Origin: Polaromonas sp.
GTDB lineage: Bacteria; Pseudomonadota; Gammaproteobacteria; Burkholderiales; Burkholderiaceae_C
Length of the DNA stretch: 64,000 nt
Assembly: GCF_013817205.1 (NCBI RefSeq)
Contig: NZ_JACDDD010000007.1
Coordinates: 18,739-82,738 of the forward strand
Reading direction: 5' to 3'
Part shown: piece after piece, positions 54,762-63,517 of the stretch
Position numbering within the stretch: the first letter of the stretch is position 1
Layout of the letters: each line of letters starts with the position of its first letter
Translations under genes and position numbers: made by a program
Notes under the pieces: generated by a model
Database searches by the model: none
Seen by the model: the letters and a program-made list of their open reading frames with translations, nothing else
What the model was told of the DNA's origin: nothing

Positions 54762-55667
54762 GGCAAAACGTGCTGTCAGCTCACGCAGATTGAGCTCCGT
54801 CAGCACCTGCTGCAACCGGGTTTGTGCGGCGCGTGTGTTGCCCTCGCTGGGCTTGGGCGGCCGACTCGCCAAAATGAGCTCGTTTTTCATCGAATGCTCC
54901 CAGCCCACCAGCTCGGTAACCGTCACCTGGTAACCATGGGCTTCGAGCTGCAGACAGCGCAGCACATTGGTGATCTGGCTACCAAACTCACGCGTGTGCA
55001 GGGGGTGGCGCCAGAGTTCCGCCAGCGGACTTTTCGACAGGCTCAGCGCCTTGTTTTTGCGCAGCACGCCGGCAACCTCGGCCTGGCAGCACGGCACCAG
55101 CACCATGTGGCGCGCCTGTTTATGCAGGCCAAAGGCAATCGCATCGTCGGTGGCGGTGTCGCAGGCATGCAGGGCTGTGACGATGTCCACCTGGGCTGGC
55201 AATTCCGCTGAACTTGTGGCCTGTTGCACCGACACATTCAGAAATGCCATGTTGGCAAAACCCAGACGCTGCGCGAGTTCACGCGATTTGTCCACCAGTT
55301 CGGCGCGCGTCTCGATGCCATAAATTTTTCCCACTGGCGTCTTGCCGGCATGCGCCACATTAAAAAACAGGTCGTACAGGATGAAGCCCAGGTAGGACTT
55401 GCCGGCGCCATGGTCGGCCAGCGTGAAGGGTTTGCCATCCGCTGCGACTTCTTCCAGCAACGGCGCGATGAACTGGTACAGGTGGTAGACCTGCTTGAGT
55501 TTGCGCCGCGTGTCCTGATTGAGCTTTCCTTCGCGCGTCAGGATGTGCAGCTCCTTGAGCAGCTCCATCGACTGGCCCGGTCGGATTTCTTCAATCACCT
55601 GTGCCGGTTTGCCCGGCGCAGCCGGACGCGCAGGCTGGCTGGCGCGGGAGGGGGTGTTTTTGGGCAT
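54750..55667 (-). CDS. Class I SAM-dependent methyltransferase domain protein
   Basis: The 305-aa protein has a basic, Pro-rich N-terminus and then a helical stretch (LLKELHILTREGKLNQDTRRKLKQVYHLYQFI) before a Rossmann methyltransferase domain with FTLADHGAGKSYLGFILYDLF (motif I like) and IVTALHACDTATDDAIAFGL, VLVPCCQAEVA. The ALHACDTATDDA-PCC pattern is typical of a family resembling GCD14/METTL-like RNA methyltransferases, but target is unknown. The start at 55,667 is used because the upstream extension is not conserved. Confidence 0.82.
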   Translation of the reverse strand: MPKNTPSRASQPARPAAPGKPAQVIEEIRPGQSMELLKELHILTREGKLNQDTRRKLKQVYHLYQFIAPLLEEVAADGKPFTLADHGAGKSYLGFILYDLFFNVAHAGKTPVGKIYGIETRAELVDKSRELAQRLGFANMAFLNVSVQQATSSAELPAQVDIVTALHACDTATDDAIAFGLHKQARHMVLVPCCQAEVAGVLRKNKALSLSKSPLAELWRHPLHTREFGSQITNVLRCLQLEAHGYQVTVTELVGWEHSMKNELILASRPPKPSEGNTRAAQTRLQQVLTELNLRELTARFASAR

Positions 55668-55728
55668 GTCCCTGAAGTCTAGCGTTGGGGGCCATCTCCA
55701 GACATGGAGAGCGTAGGATTTTTTATAT

Positions 55729-55756
55729 TGCACACAATTTAATTGCGAGCTAAAAT
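55729..55756 (+). promoter_or_regulatory. ohrR promoter with OhrR-type operator; leaderless candidate
   Basis: TTGCAC and TAAAAT (55,751-55,756) are separated by 17 bases; the expected start is at or next to the ohrR ATG at 55,763. The spacer contains CAATTTAATTG (55,735-55,745), a perfect dyad like the core of known OhrR operators. Confidence 0.65.
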
Positions 55757-55762
55757 ACAACC

Positions 55763-56203
55763 ATGTCCAACAAATCCGATGCCATGCTCAAGCTGGACAA
55801 CCAGCTGTGTTTTGCGCTGTACTCCACCTCTTTAGCCATGACCAAGCTGTACAAGCCCCTGCTTGAGGAGCTGGGCCTGACCTATCCGCAGTACCTGGCC
55901 ATGTTGGTGCTGTGGGAGCAAGACGGCCTGATGGTGTCGGAGATCGGCGCGCGCCTTTACCTTGATTCAGGCACGCTGACGCCGCTGCTCAAACGTCTCG
56001 AAGCCTCCGGCCTGATTGCGCGCATACGCGCCGTCGAGGACGAACGCCGTGTCCACATCACCCTGACGGCTGCCGGCCGCAAGCTCAAAAGCCGCGCTGC
56101 AAAAATCCCCGGCTGCATTCTGGAAGCCAGCCACTGCTCCATTCCCGAATTGACCGCATTGACCCTGCAGATGCAGGCCCTGCGCCTGCGGTTGGTCGCA
56201 TAA
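55763..56203 (+). CDS. ohrR: Organic hydroperoxide-sensing MarR regulator OhrR
   Basis: The 146-aa MarR-family protein carries the peroxide-sensing Cys16 in LDNQLCFALYSTS, the winged helix (YLDSGTLTPLLKRLEASGLIARIRAVEDERRVHITLT) and OhrR-like wording throughout. When oxidised by organic hydroperoxide it leaves its operator and allows expression of ohr. Ohr starts 60 bp downstream. The operator is embedded in the promoter spacer, consistent with auto-repression. One additional Cys (CILEASHC) could support a two-Cys form. Confidence 0.94.
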   Translation: MSNKSDAMLKLDNQLCFALYSTSLAMTKLYKPLLEELGLTYPQYLAMLVLWEQDGLMVSEIGARLYLDSGTLTPLLKRLEASGLIARIRAVEDERRVHITLTAAGRKLKSRAAKIPGCILEASHCSIPELTALTLQMQALRLRLVA

Positions 56204-56263
56204 ATCCGCTTTCTCACGCTTTTCAATCCGCTTCATCCCGAAGCAAACTTCAAAGGAACCACC

Positions 56264-56680
56264 ATGACCACACTCGAAAAAGTCCTCTACACCGCCAAAG
56301 CCCACACCACCGGTGGCCGTGACGGCAAGTCCAAAACCGACGACGGCCGGCTGGAAGTCACGCTGAGCTCGCCCGGCACCGCCGGCACCGGCACCAACCC
56401 TGAGCAGCTGTTTGCTGCGGGCTACGCTGCCTGCTTCATCGGCGCGATGAAGGCAGTCGGCGGCATGAAGAAGATCACTGTCCCGGATGACGTGTCAATC
56501 GACTCCAGCGTTGATCTTGGCAAAATCCCGGCAGGCTACGGCATCGCCGTGCGCCTGGACGTAACGCTGCCAGGCATGGACCGTGCCGCTGCACAGGCCC
56601 TGGTTGACGCTGCCCACCAGGTCTGCCCCTACTCGAACGCCACCCGCGGCAATATCGACGTGACCATCACTCTGGTCTGA
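56264..56680 (+). CDS. ohr: Organic hydroperoxide resistance protein
   Basis: The 138-aa protein is a canonical Ohr peroxidase with Cys57 (AACFIGAM) and Cys121 (VCPYSNATRGN) as the redox pair, plus the conserved Arg and Glu near TNPEQLFAAGYAACF. It reduces organic hydroperoxides using dihydrolipoamide. It lies in an operon with ohrR. AAAGGA lies eight bases before the ATG. A Rho-independent terminator follows 22 bp downstream of the stop. Confidence 0.95.
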   Translation: MTTLEKVLYTAKAHTTGGRDGKSKTDDGRLEVTLSSPGTAGTGTNPEQLFAAGYAACFIGAMKAVGGMKKITVPDDVSIDSSVDLGKIPAGYGIAVRLDVTLPGMDRAAAQALVDAAHQVCPYSNATRGNIDVTITLV

Positions 56681-56701
56681 TTTCGCACTGTCGCCAAAGC
56701 G

Positions 56702-56731
56702 GCCCGCCTGTGTTGAGCCGGTGGGCTTTTT
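56702..56731 (+). terminator. Rho-independent terminator after ohr
   Basis: GCCCGCC pairs with GGTGGGC (one G-U) around an 11-base loop, followed by TTTTT. It ends the ohrR-ohr transcript. Confidence 0.8.
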
Positions 56732-56808
56732 CGCTTATGTTTGCTCGCATGAGCCGCCGGGCCGTTCCCAAGGCGACCACCGCAGCCTGAAAGGCGAAAG
56801 TTATCCAG

Positions 56809-57900
56809 ATGTCCACCACCACTCTCCTCGTTCGCAAAACCCATCTTGCCGAAACCCGCCTCCACGTCGCCGAGGCCAGCCCGCTGGCCGACGGAGAGAT
56901 CCGGGTGCATGTCGATTCCTTCGCGCTGACGTCCAACAACATCACCTATGCCGCCTTTGGCGACGCCATGAACTACTGGCAGTTTTTTCCGACCAGCGAG
57001 GATGACTGGGGCATCATCCCGGTCTGGGGTTTCGGCACAGTGGTGCAATCGCTACATCCGGGCGTGGCCGTCGGTGAAAAGATCTACGGCTACTACCCGA
57101 TGGCGACCGAAGCCGTGCTGAGCCCTGCGCGGCTGGACAGCAACGGCTTTTACGACGCCGCAGCGCACCGGCGCGAGCTGCACCCGGTGTACAACCAGTA
57201 CCTGCGCTGCAACACCGACCCGTTCTACACCTCATCCACCGAAGCGCTGCAGGCGCTGCTGCGGCCGCTGTTCATCACCTCCTTCCTGATCGACGACTTC
57301 CTCGCCGACAACGATTTTTTCGGTGCTTCCGGCGTCGCCATGCTGCTGTCCAGTGCATCGAGCAAAACGGCTTACGGCACGGCCTTCCAGCTGGCCCAGC
57401 GCCCGGGCATCGAAGTCATCGGATTAACCTCGCCCGGCAACGTGGCCTTCTGCGAAAGCCTCGGTTGTTACAGCCGGGTGCTGAGCTACGACCACCTGGA
57501 GAGCATCCCCGCCGATCGCGCCACCATCTACATCGACTTTGCCGGCAACGCCAAACTGCGCCATGCCATCCACAGCCGCTTTACCAATCTAAAGTACAGC
57601 TGCGCCATCGGCGGCACCCACGTCAGCGAGCTCGGCGGTGGCAAGGACCTGCCCGGCCCCCGCGCCACGCTGTTTTTTGCGCCAGCGCAGATCAAGAAGC
57701 GCAGTGCAGACTGGGGCAAGGAAGGTCTGGGCCAGCGTCTGGTCGAGGCCTGGCAGGCCTTCAGCACACGCGTCGCGCAAGATCCCACGCCCTGGTTGCA
57801 GGTCCAGCGCCACCAGGGCGACGGCGCCGTGGCCGCTGCCTACCAGCAGGTGCTGGCCGGTCAGGGCGACCCGCGCACCGGACACATCCTTGCCTTTTGA
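56809..57900 (+). CDS. DUF2855 family protein
   Basis: The 363-aa protein matches the DUF2855 layout: a start with DGEIRVHVDSFALTSNNITYAAFGDAMNYWQFFP and a Rossmann-like half with SSASSKTAYGTAFQLA and VIYIDFAG-type strands. It looks like a distant medium-chain dehydrogenase without the usual zinc ligands or a clear GxGxxG. Enzyme activity is unknown. GAAAG is present upstream. A family A repeat lies 15 bp after the stop codon, and the SrkA-like kinase follows. Confidence 0.8.
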   Translation: MSTTTLLVRKTHLAETRLHVAEASPLADGEIRVHVDSFALTSNNITYAAFGDAMNYWQFFPTSEDDWGIIPVWGFGTVVQSLHPGVAVGEKIYGYYPMATEAVLSPARLDSNGFYDAAAHRRELHPVYNQYLRCNTDPFYTSSTEALQALLRPLFITSFLIDDFLADNDFFGASGVAMLLSSASSKTAYGTAFQLAQRPGIEVIGLTSPGNVAFCESLGCYSRVLSYDHLESIPADRATIYIDFAGNAKLRHAIHSRFTNLKYSCAIGGTHVSELGGGKDLPGPRATLFFAPAQIKKRSADWGKEGLGQRLVEAWQAFSTRVAQDPTPWLQVQRHQGDGAVAAAYQQVLAGQGDPRTGHILAF

Positions 57901-57914
57901 TTTGCCGCAAAGAT

Positions 57915-57969
57915 GCTATTATTTTAATAGCTGCTTGCGCATGACTGACGGGGGCTGGAGGCACTTTTG
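57915..57969 (+). repeat. Dispersed intergenic repeat, copy 9 (family A)
   Basis: GCTATTATTTTAATAGC with a 5-bp inverted pair, then TGCTTGCGCATGACTGAC and the tail GGGGCTGGAGGCACTTTTGA. This is the best-preserved copy with the full stem, linker and tail. Confidence 0.8.
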
Positions 57970-58003
57970 ACTCACAAACCGTGTGAGCAACGACAATAGA
58001 GGC

Positions 58004-59068
58004 ATGATTGACGAGCCTCTGACCGACCTGCCCCCAACCGCCATGCCGCCCGAGGCACTGCACGCCTACGAAAAGCTCACGCCCGACGTGGTGCTCGATG
58101 CGCTGGCCAGCCTGGGCCTGCTGGGCGATGGCCGCCTGATGGCGCTGTCGAGTTACGAAAACCGGGTCTACCAGGTGCACCTCGAAACCCCGGCGGGCAC
58201 AGGCGATGCTGCCGGCGACATCGTGGTCGCCAAGTTTTACCGGCCCGGCCGCTGGAGCGACGAGCAGATCGCCGAAGAACATGCGTTCGCGGCCGAACTG
58301 ATGGCGGCCGAAATTCCGGTGGTCGGTGCGCTGACGATTGACGGCCGCACCCTGCACCACTTCAATGGCTTCAGCTTCAGCGTCTCACCACGCCGAGGCG
58401 GCCGCCGGCCCGAGTTGGAAGACTTCAGCGTGCTCGAATGGATAGGCCGCTTCCTCGGGCGCATCCACACCGTCGGCAGTGCGCAGCCCTTCCAACACCG
58501 GCCCGCGCTGGACCTGCAGACCTTCGGGCACGCCAGCCGCGACCTGCTGCTGGCCGGCAACTACTTGCCGCTGGACATGGCCTCGCGCTGGCTCAAGGCC
58601 TTCGAACAAGCCATGAGTGTTGCGCAGGCGGTGTTTGAAAGCGTGGGCAACATCCGCAGCCTGCGCCTGCACGGCGACTGCCACCCGGGCAACATTCTCT
58701 GGACGCCGGAAGGTCTGGAGGGCGCGGGTCCGCACTTTGTCGATCTGGACGATGCGCGCAGCGGGCCGGCGGTTCAGGATTTGTGGATGCTGCTGTCAGG
58801 CGATCGCCCGCAATGCCTGCTGCAGCTCGGTGCGCTGGTCGATGGCTACGAGGAGTTCCGCGAATTCCCCCGGGGCGAGCTGGCCCTGATCGAGCCGCTG
58901 CGCACCCTGCGCCTGGTGCACTACAGCGCCTGGCTGGCGCAGCGCTGGCATGACCCGATCTTCCCGATCAACTTCCCGTGGTTCGGTTCCAGCGACTACT
59001 GGAAGGGCCAGATCGACATGCTGGAAGAGCAAACCGAAGCCATGCAGGAGGCGCCACTGGTGGCGTGA
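58004..59068 (+). CDS. srkA: Stress response kinase SrkA-like (YihE) protein
   Basis: The 354-aa APH-type kinase has the catalytic HGDCHPGNILW, the metal-binding DLDDARSG, and a lid with VVAKFYRPGRWSDEQIAEEHAFAAELMAAEIPVV for ATP binding. In E. coli SrkA (YihE) is a Ser/Thr kinase opposing MazEF-linked death under stress. GAGG lies a few bases before the ATG at 58,004; an in-frame GTG 21 bp upstream is less likely. The next genes on the same strand are the CRISPR-Cas locus, separated by the tracrRNA. Confidence 0.9.
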   Translation: MIDEPLTDLPPTAMPPEALHAYEKLTPDVVLDALASLGLLGDGRLMALSSYENRVYQVHLETPAGTGDAAGDIVVAKFYRPGRWSDEQIAEEHAFAAELMAAEIPVVGALTIDGRTLHHFNGFSFSVSPRRGGRRPELEDFSVLEWIGRFLGRIHTVGSAQPFQHRPALDLQTFGHASRDLLLAGNYLPLDMASRWLKAFEQAMSVAQAVFESVGNIRSLRLHGDCHPGNILWTPEGLEGAGPHFVDLDDARSGPAVQDLWMLLSGDRPQCLLQLGALVDGYEEFREFPRGELALIEPLRTLRLVHYSAWLAQRWHDPIFPINFPWFGSSDYWKGQIDMLEEQTEAMQEAPLVA

Positions 59069-59155
59069 GCGCCACAATTACACCCAAACTCGGTCTGAAC
59101 CCCCTGAAACAAGCCATAACGGACGCCAGCCAAATGCTGTGACAAAGTACCAAGG

Positions 59156-59180
59156 AAAACGGGCACCGAAGTGCCCGTTT
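59156..59180 (-). terminator. Rho-independent terminator of tracrRNA
   Basis: Eight base pairs around a four-base loop (TTCG on the minus strand), followed by TTTTCC. This is a very stable loop and a clear end for the tracrRNA. It also faces the end of srkA, 88 bp away. Confidence 0.88.
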
Positions 59181-59253
59181 CTTATTTGTGTCTTCGGGAG
59201 CAAGCTCCTTAGACTTGTTGCCGACAGTCCCCACCACCGCAACGCTCGATAGG
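59156..59253 (-). ncRNA. tracrRNA, transcribed away from cas9
   Basis: On the minus strand a 36-nt anti-repeat (59,252 to 59,217) matches the CRISPR repeat except for a one-base and a two-base bulge, one mismatch and one G-U pair. A hairpin follows (59,214-59,190: outer stem GTCT/AGAC, inner GGAGC/GCTCC), which fits the nexus. Then comes a strong hairpin with arms ACGGGCAC/GTGCCCGT (59,178-59,159) and a T run, the terminator. A promoter TTGCAA-17-CATACT (59,288-59,260, with a TG extended -10) predicts a start at about 59,253, the first base of the anti-repeat. Length is therefore about 98 nt. Confidence 0.87.
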
Positions 59254-59259
59254 GTTGTG

Positions 59260-59288
59260 AGTATGCCAATGTTTCGTTAGGCTTGCAA
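59260..59288 (-). promoter_or_regulatory. tracrRNA promoter
   Basis: On the minus strand TTGCAA (59,288-59,283) and CATACT (59,265-59,260) are 17 bases apart, with TG one base before the -10. It overlaps the cas9 leader, so cas9 and tracrRNA transcription start from nearly the same region in opposite directions. Confidence 0.6.
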
Positions 59289-59312
59289 CAAATTGTTTAC
59301 GAAAGATTTGTT

Positions 59313-62300
59313 ATGGCATATCGCCTCGCGCTTGATGTGGGTACGGCTTCACTTGGCCTGGTTGCCTTGGCTCTCGATGACCAGAAACAGCCAGTTGATG
59401 TCGCCCACTTTGCTGTTCACATTTTCTCCGAGCCCTTGCTGCCAGCAAAATCTGGGGGCATAGGAGAACCCAAAAAGGCCGCTCGCCGGCTGGCTCGCCA
59501 GCAACGACGGTTGACAGAACGCCGGGCGCGCAGGTTGCGCCGCATTGCGCATCTCGCACCCTTGATCGGGTTGAAGGCCAGCAAGGTCGCCCCTGATGAC
59601 GGACAACACATCCACGCCTTGCGAGCAGACGCGATCAACCAACGTATCGAGTTGCCTGATCTGCTGAATGTTTTTCTCAAACTCGCAAAGCGGCGTGGCT
59701 ACGCGGGTGGCTTCAAAGTTAAGAAGGATAGTGAAGAGGCCGGGCAAGTACAAGGCGGCATTGAAGATCTCCAGGCGCTGCTTGCAGACAACGCCTGCAC
59801 AACATTGGGCGAGTTACTCAGCAAACGCTTTGGCGATACAGAGCATGCCGGACGGGGACCTCGGGAATCGCTGAAGCTCAAGGCACTTGGGCTCTACGCT
59901 CACCGAGAGATGCTGGAAGAAGAGTTTGAACTCATATGGAGTGAACAAGCCAAACATCATCCGATTCTCAATGTCGAGGCCACAGCCTACTCGGTCAGAG
60001 GATTGTCGGAAACGCTGCCAATCAAGCAGCATTTCAAAGAAGCGATTTTTTACCAACGTCCGTTGAAATCTGTTGCAGGCATGGTGGGCCAATGCTCGCT
60101 GGAGCCGACGCTAGCCCGCGCGCCCGCGGCACAACCTGCCGCACAGGCCTTCAGGATTGAGAAACAATTGGCCGACCTGCGCTGGGGCATGGGGCGTATG
60201 CAACGCGTGCTGAGCAAGGAGCAACGCCATCACATTCGCGCAATGTTGCTCGACCCCGAGCAACTGAACAAGGACGGTGCGCTTACCTTCGGAAAAATCT
60301 ACAAATCGTTGGAAAAATCCGGTTTACGGCAGGAATTTCCCGGTCAGTTCAATACGGACCGCTTCAGCCGGGAAACGCTTTTAGGAGATCGGACAACAAA
60401 AGCCATGAGTGGGCTCGGCATGTTGAGTCATTGGATCGCCCTCGACGCCATCACGCAGTTGCGCGTCATCAACTTCATCGCCAATCTTGGCTCCCCGGAG
60501 TCCGTGGATTCAACCAACTGGCACAAGCGGATGGAGCCTCCGCCAAAGCCGGAAGTTGTCGCTTTCATCAACCAGTGGCTTGAGTCACGGACATTTGATC
60601 GCCTGAGCAAGATGGGCTTTGACACGGGTCGCGCGGCTTACAGCATCAAGACTATGAAGCAACTCACCGCGAAGATGCAGGATGGCGAAGGCTACGACGA
60701 ACACGCCGCACGGGAAACGGTTTATAAGTCTCAACCCCCTACCGGCGAACTATTGATGCATTTGCCGCAACCCGCACCCACCGGCAACGTGGTGGTTGAC
60801 GTTGCGCTACGCGTAGTCCGTCATGCGGTCAACCAATGCCTGCAAGCCATGGGCCAGCCCCCGGCACAGGTCATCGTGGAGCTATCGCGCGACATGGCAT
60901 TGGGCTTGAAAGCACGTGGCGAAAAAGAAAAAGGTATCGACAAACACAGGCGAGCACGCCTGTATGCCAAAAGTCAGATCGAGGGCAATCAGGCTGGCCG
61001 CACGGCCACAAACAATGACATCTTCCGTTATCTGCTTGCGCAAGAACAGGACTTTCACTGCCCGTATTGCAGCAAGCGCATGGAACTTGCCGAGGCTCTG
61101 GACGGCAACGCGACCAATGTGGATCACATCCTGCCCCGCTCGCTGACTCAGGTAAAACGCGAACGCTCCCATGTGGTCATCGCACATCGGACTTGCAACG
61201 CAGAAAAAGCAAATAGCGTACCGCTTGAGGCTTTTAAGGGTGACGCTGATCGAATTAGCGCCATCGAAAATTGCGCCAATATTCTGAAGCGCAAACGCAG
61301 TTACCGCAAAGCCAACTATTTGATGACGGAAAGTTATGAAGCCGAAAAACTGAACGACAAATCTCTCGAAGACTTTACCGCAAGGCAGTTTGTAGAAAGC
61401 TCCTGGATTGCCAAACTCACCGGCCAGTGGATGAAAGATATTTGCCAAGATGTAAGCGTCTCACGAGGCGAGCTGACAGCCCAGCTACGCCGAGCTTGGA
61501 AGTTGGAAACCGTTATTCCACAAGTCAGGCTAGAAACCAAGGTCGATCCCAAAAGTGAAAAACCGGACAACCATTTGCCCCTGCTTGATGATGACAAGCC
61601 GCCGAAGCCGATTACCCGCGAAGAATTTGAACGCTTCCGTGCCTGCTGGGAAAACCATCATGGCCCGGAGGTGGAACGAACCGACCGCCGGATGGACAAA
61701 CGAATCGATCATCGACACCACTTGGTCGATGCGCTGGTCATTGGCTTGACTGACCGCAGCCTCTACATGGACATGGCCAAAGGCTACAAGGAGCGCATGG
61801 AACAACGTGCTGCTGGCTTGCGCGGTATCAAACCATGGCAAACGCCCGAACCACCAGTTCGGAATATCAGGGAGGTGGCGCTGCGATTGGTGCGCGATGT
61901 GAAAGTGAAGCACAAGACTGATCGATATGCAGCTGGGGCGTTTTTCGACAAGATGGCCTACGCAAAGTCTTATACAGACGATGGAAAAGTCCGAGTTGTG
62001 AGATCGGTCGACCTTCTGAATTTGGCCGACAAGACTTTTGCGCTGGACAAAACGCGTACTGGCATTGCCAACATCGTGAGCACGGAGACTCGACACATAG
62101 TGCTATCCGAGTTTGAGCGCAGAGTCTCAACCGGACAAGATGTAAAAACCGCTTTGTCGTCATACTTTGTAGATCCGCGATACGGAACCATGATCCAACG
62201 AGTTCGCGTATATCAGCGCGATGGTCGTGGCTTTGTGAACGGCGAGGATGCCGTCAAGATCAATTTGGAAGGGCGGCCCTATGGCGAGAGCGCCTTTGGG

Positions 62301-62618
62301 GAAAAACACTACCTCAGCGACGGCTACGCTTACGTTGCACTTATTTCAGATGACGTCGGATTGATCAATGATGCTGTGTCAGTTCGCTCTGCAGATGCTC
62401 CAATCTTCGACCAGTCACGTGTCCGCAAGCGAATTTTTCGGAGCGACACGGTCGTTGACGAGCACGGAAATCGCCATCTCGTCCATCAAATACTTGCTGG
62501 CGGGGTAATTCGTACCGCACCTTTGATTGAATCACGCAGTTGGAGTCAGCTTGGCTCCGAAGCCGGCGCGAAGCGGTTTAGCAAAACGGACGTTATGCGG
62601 CTCCAAGTTGAAGCATGA
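59313..62618 (+). CDS. cas9: CRISPR-associated endonuclease Cas9 (type II-C)
   Basis: The 1101-aa protein has RuvC-I ALDVGTASLG (Asp8), an Arg-rich bridge helix (KKAARRLARQQRRLTERRARRLRR), a REC region, RuvC-II VIVELSRDM (Glu523), an HNH domain with CPYC, VDHILPRS (Asp604, His605) and HRTCNAEKANSVP, and RuvC-III HHLVDAL (His803, Asp806), then a PAM-interacting C-terminal part. It cuts DNA guided by the crRNA-tracrRNA duplex. The usual HNH middle Asn is His620. GAAAG lies eight bases before the ATG at 59,313; a TTG 30 bp upstream overlaps the tracr promoter and is rejected. It overlaps cas1 by four bases. Absence of csn2 and cas4 and the gene order make it II-C. Confidence 0.97.
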   Translation: MAYRLALDVGTASLGLVALALDDQKQPVDVAHFAVHIFSEPLLPAKSGGIGEPKKAARRLARQQRRLTERRARRLRRIAHLAPLIGLKASKVAPDDGQHIHALRADAINQRIELPDLLNVFLKLAKRRGYAGGFKVKKDSEEAGQVQGGIEDLQALLADNACTTLGELLSKRFGDTEHAGRGPRESLKLKALGLYAHREMLEEEFELIWSEQAKHHPILNVEATAYSVRGLSETLPIKQHFKEAIFYQRPLKSVAGMVGQCSLEPTLARAPAAQPAAQAFRIEKQLADLRWGMGRMQRVLSKEQRHHIRAMLLDPEQLNKDGALTFGKIYKSLEKSGLRQEFPGQFNTDRFSRETLLGDRTTKAMSGLGMLSHWIALDAITQLRVINFIANLGSPESVDSTNWHKRMEPPPKPEVVAFINQWLESRTFDRLSKMGFDTGRAAYSIKTMKQLTAKMQDGEGYDEHAARETVYKSQPPTGELLMHLPQPAPTGNVVVDVALRVVRHAVNQCLQAMGQPPAQVIVELSRDMALGLKARGEKEKGIDKHRRARLYAKSQIEGNQAGRTATNNDIFRYLLAQEQDFHCPYCSKRMELAEALDGNATNVDHILPRSLTQVKRERSHVVIAHRTCNAEKANSVPLEAFKGDADRISAIENCANILKRKRSYRKANYLMTESYEAEKLNDKSLEDFTARQFVESSWIAKLTGQWMKDICQDVSVSRGELTAQLRRAWKLETVIPQVRLETKVDPKSEKPDNHLPLLDDDKPPKPITREEFERFRACWENHHGPEVERTDRRMDKRIDHRHHLVDALVIGLTDRSLYMDMAKGYKERMEQRAAGLRGIKPWQTPEPPVRNIREVALRLVRDVKVKHKTDRYAAGAFFDKMAYAKSYTDDGKVRVVRSVDLLNLADKTFALDKTRTGIANIVSTETRHIVLSEFERRVSTGQDVKTALSSYFVDPRYGTMIQRVRVYQRDGRGFVNGEDAVKINLEGRPYGESAFGEKHYLSDGYAYVALISDDVGLINDAVSVRSADAPIFDQSRVRKRIFRSDTVVDEHGNRHLVHQILAGGVIRTAPLIESRSWSQLGSEAGAKRFSKTDVMRLQVEA

Positions 62619-63511
62619 GCGCGGACCGAATTCTCCTCATCGAAAGCCCATGCGAATTGAACATCGACATCGGCAGAGTCCGGATTCGTCGCGCCGACAA
62701 GGCCGACTCCTATGTGGCCCCTGCGGACGTGGCAGTACTGGTGTTGCACCATCACACCATTTTGCTGAGTGTGGGAACTTTGCGAGAGCTGGCATTAGCA
62801 GGCGCCTCCATCATGGCGACCGACGCGCAACACATGCCCTGTGCGTTGATGCTTCCCACCCAAGCCAACCGCGCAGCGGCTTCCCGCTTACGCAGGCAAA
62901 TCAAACATTTGGATGACGCACTGTCCCAAGCCCTTTGGCAGGAAATTGTGCGATCCCGCATTCGTACTCAGGCGGCAAACCTGCGCCACTTTGAATTAAC
63001 TGGGGCATTGCGCCTAGAACGCATGGTCGATGAGGTTGAGACAGCCGATAGGACGCATCGCGAAGGCCAAGCGGCACGCCACTACTGGCAGCACTTGTGG
63101 CAAGACGCGGAACCAGGCTTCAGGCGCGAGAAACAAGGCGCAGAAGACTCCGTCAATGCTCGATTGAATTTTGGCTATGCGGTGTTGCGCAGCCTGGTGG
63201 CGCGCGAACTGGTTGCGGCCGGCTTGTCACCCGAGTTGGGCGTCGGACACCACAGCACGGAAAACCCATTCAACCTTGCGGACGACTTCATGGAGCCTTA
63301 CCGCTTTGTCGTCGAACGAGTGGCCCGCCCCAGCGCCGCCGATGGCGAATTCGATGCGGTGGCGCGCGTGGCCATGTCACGCATCGTCGAGCAGGCCGTT
63401 CGGATTGGAAAAAAGGACTATCGGCTACTACCTGGAGTTCGGGAAACAATTGCAAGCTATGTTCGCGTGTTGGAATCCAGCAAGGGCGAACTAGCCCTGC
63501 CTCATGAGTAA
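62615..63511 (+). CDS. cas1: CRISPR-associated integrase Cas1
   Basis: The 298-aa protein has the Cas1 layout with metal-binding Glu150 (HREGQAARHYW), His212 (VGHHSTENPF) and Asp224 (LADDFMEPYR). With Cas2 it integrates new spacers into the array. The type II wording (ARHYWQHLW, NARLNFGYAVLRSLVARELVAAGLSPELGVGHH) agrees with the Cas9. Its ATG overlaps the cas9 stop (ATGA), so expression is coupled, and cas2 follows six bases after its stop. No active residue is missing. Confidence 0.97.
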   Translation: MSADRILLIESPCELNIDIGRVRIRRADKADSYVAPADVAVLVLHHHTILLSVGTLRELALAGASIMATDAQHMPCALMLPTQANRAAASRLRRQIKHLDDALSQALWQEIVRSRIRTQAANLRHFELTGALRLERMVDEVETADRTHREGQAARHYWQHLWQDAEPGFRREKQGAEDSVNARLNFGYAVLRSLVARELVAAGLSPELGVGHHSTENPFNLADDFMEPYRFVVERVARPSAADGEFDAVARVAMSRIVEQAVRIGKKDYRLLPGVRETIASYVRVLESSKGELALPHE

Positions 63512-63517
63512 ACGACC

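Noticed and set aside
59217..59312. tracrRNA on the plus strand reading into cas9
   Set aside because: No terminator follows the anti-repeat in that direction, while the minus strand has promoter, nexus and terminator in correct order.
59283..59312. TTG start 30 bp upstream of the chosen cas9 ATG
   Set aside because: It lies on the tracrRNA -35 box, has no ribosome site, and adds ten residues before the RuvC-I strand that normally begins near the N-terminus.
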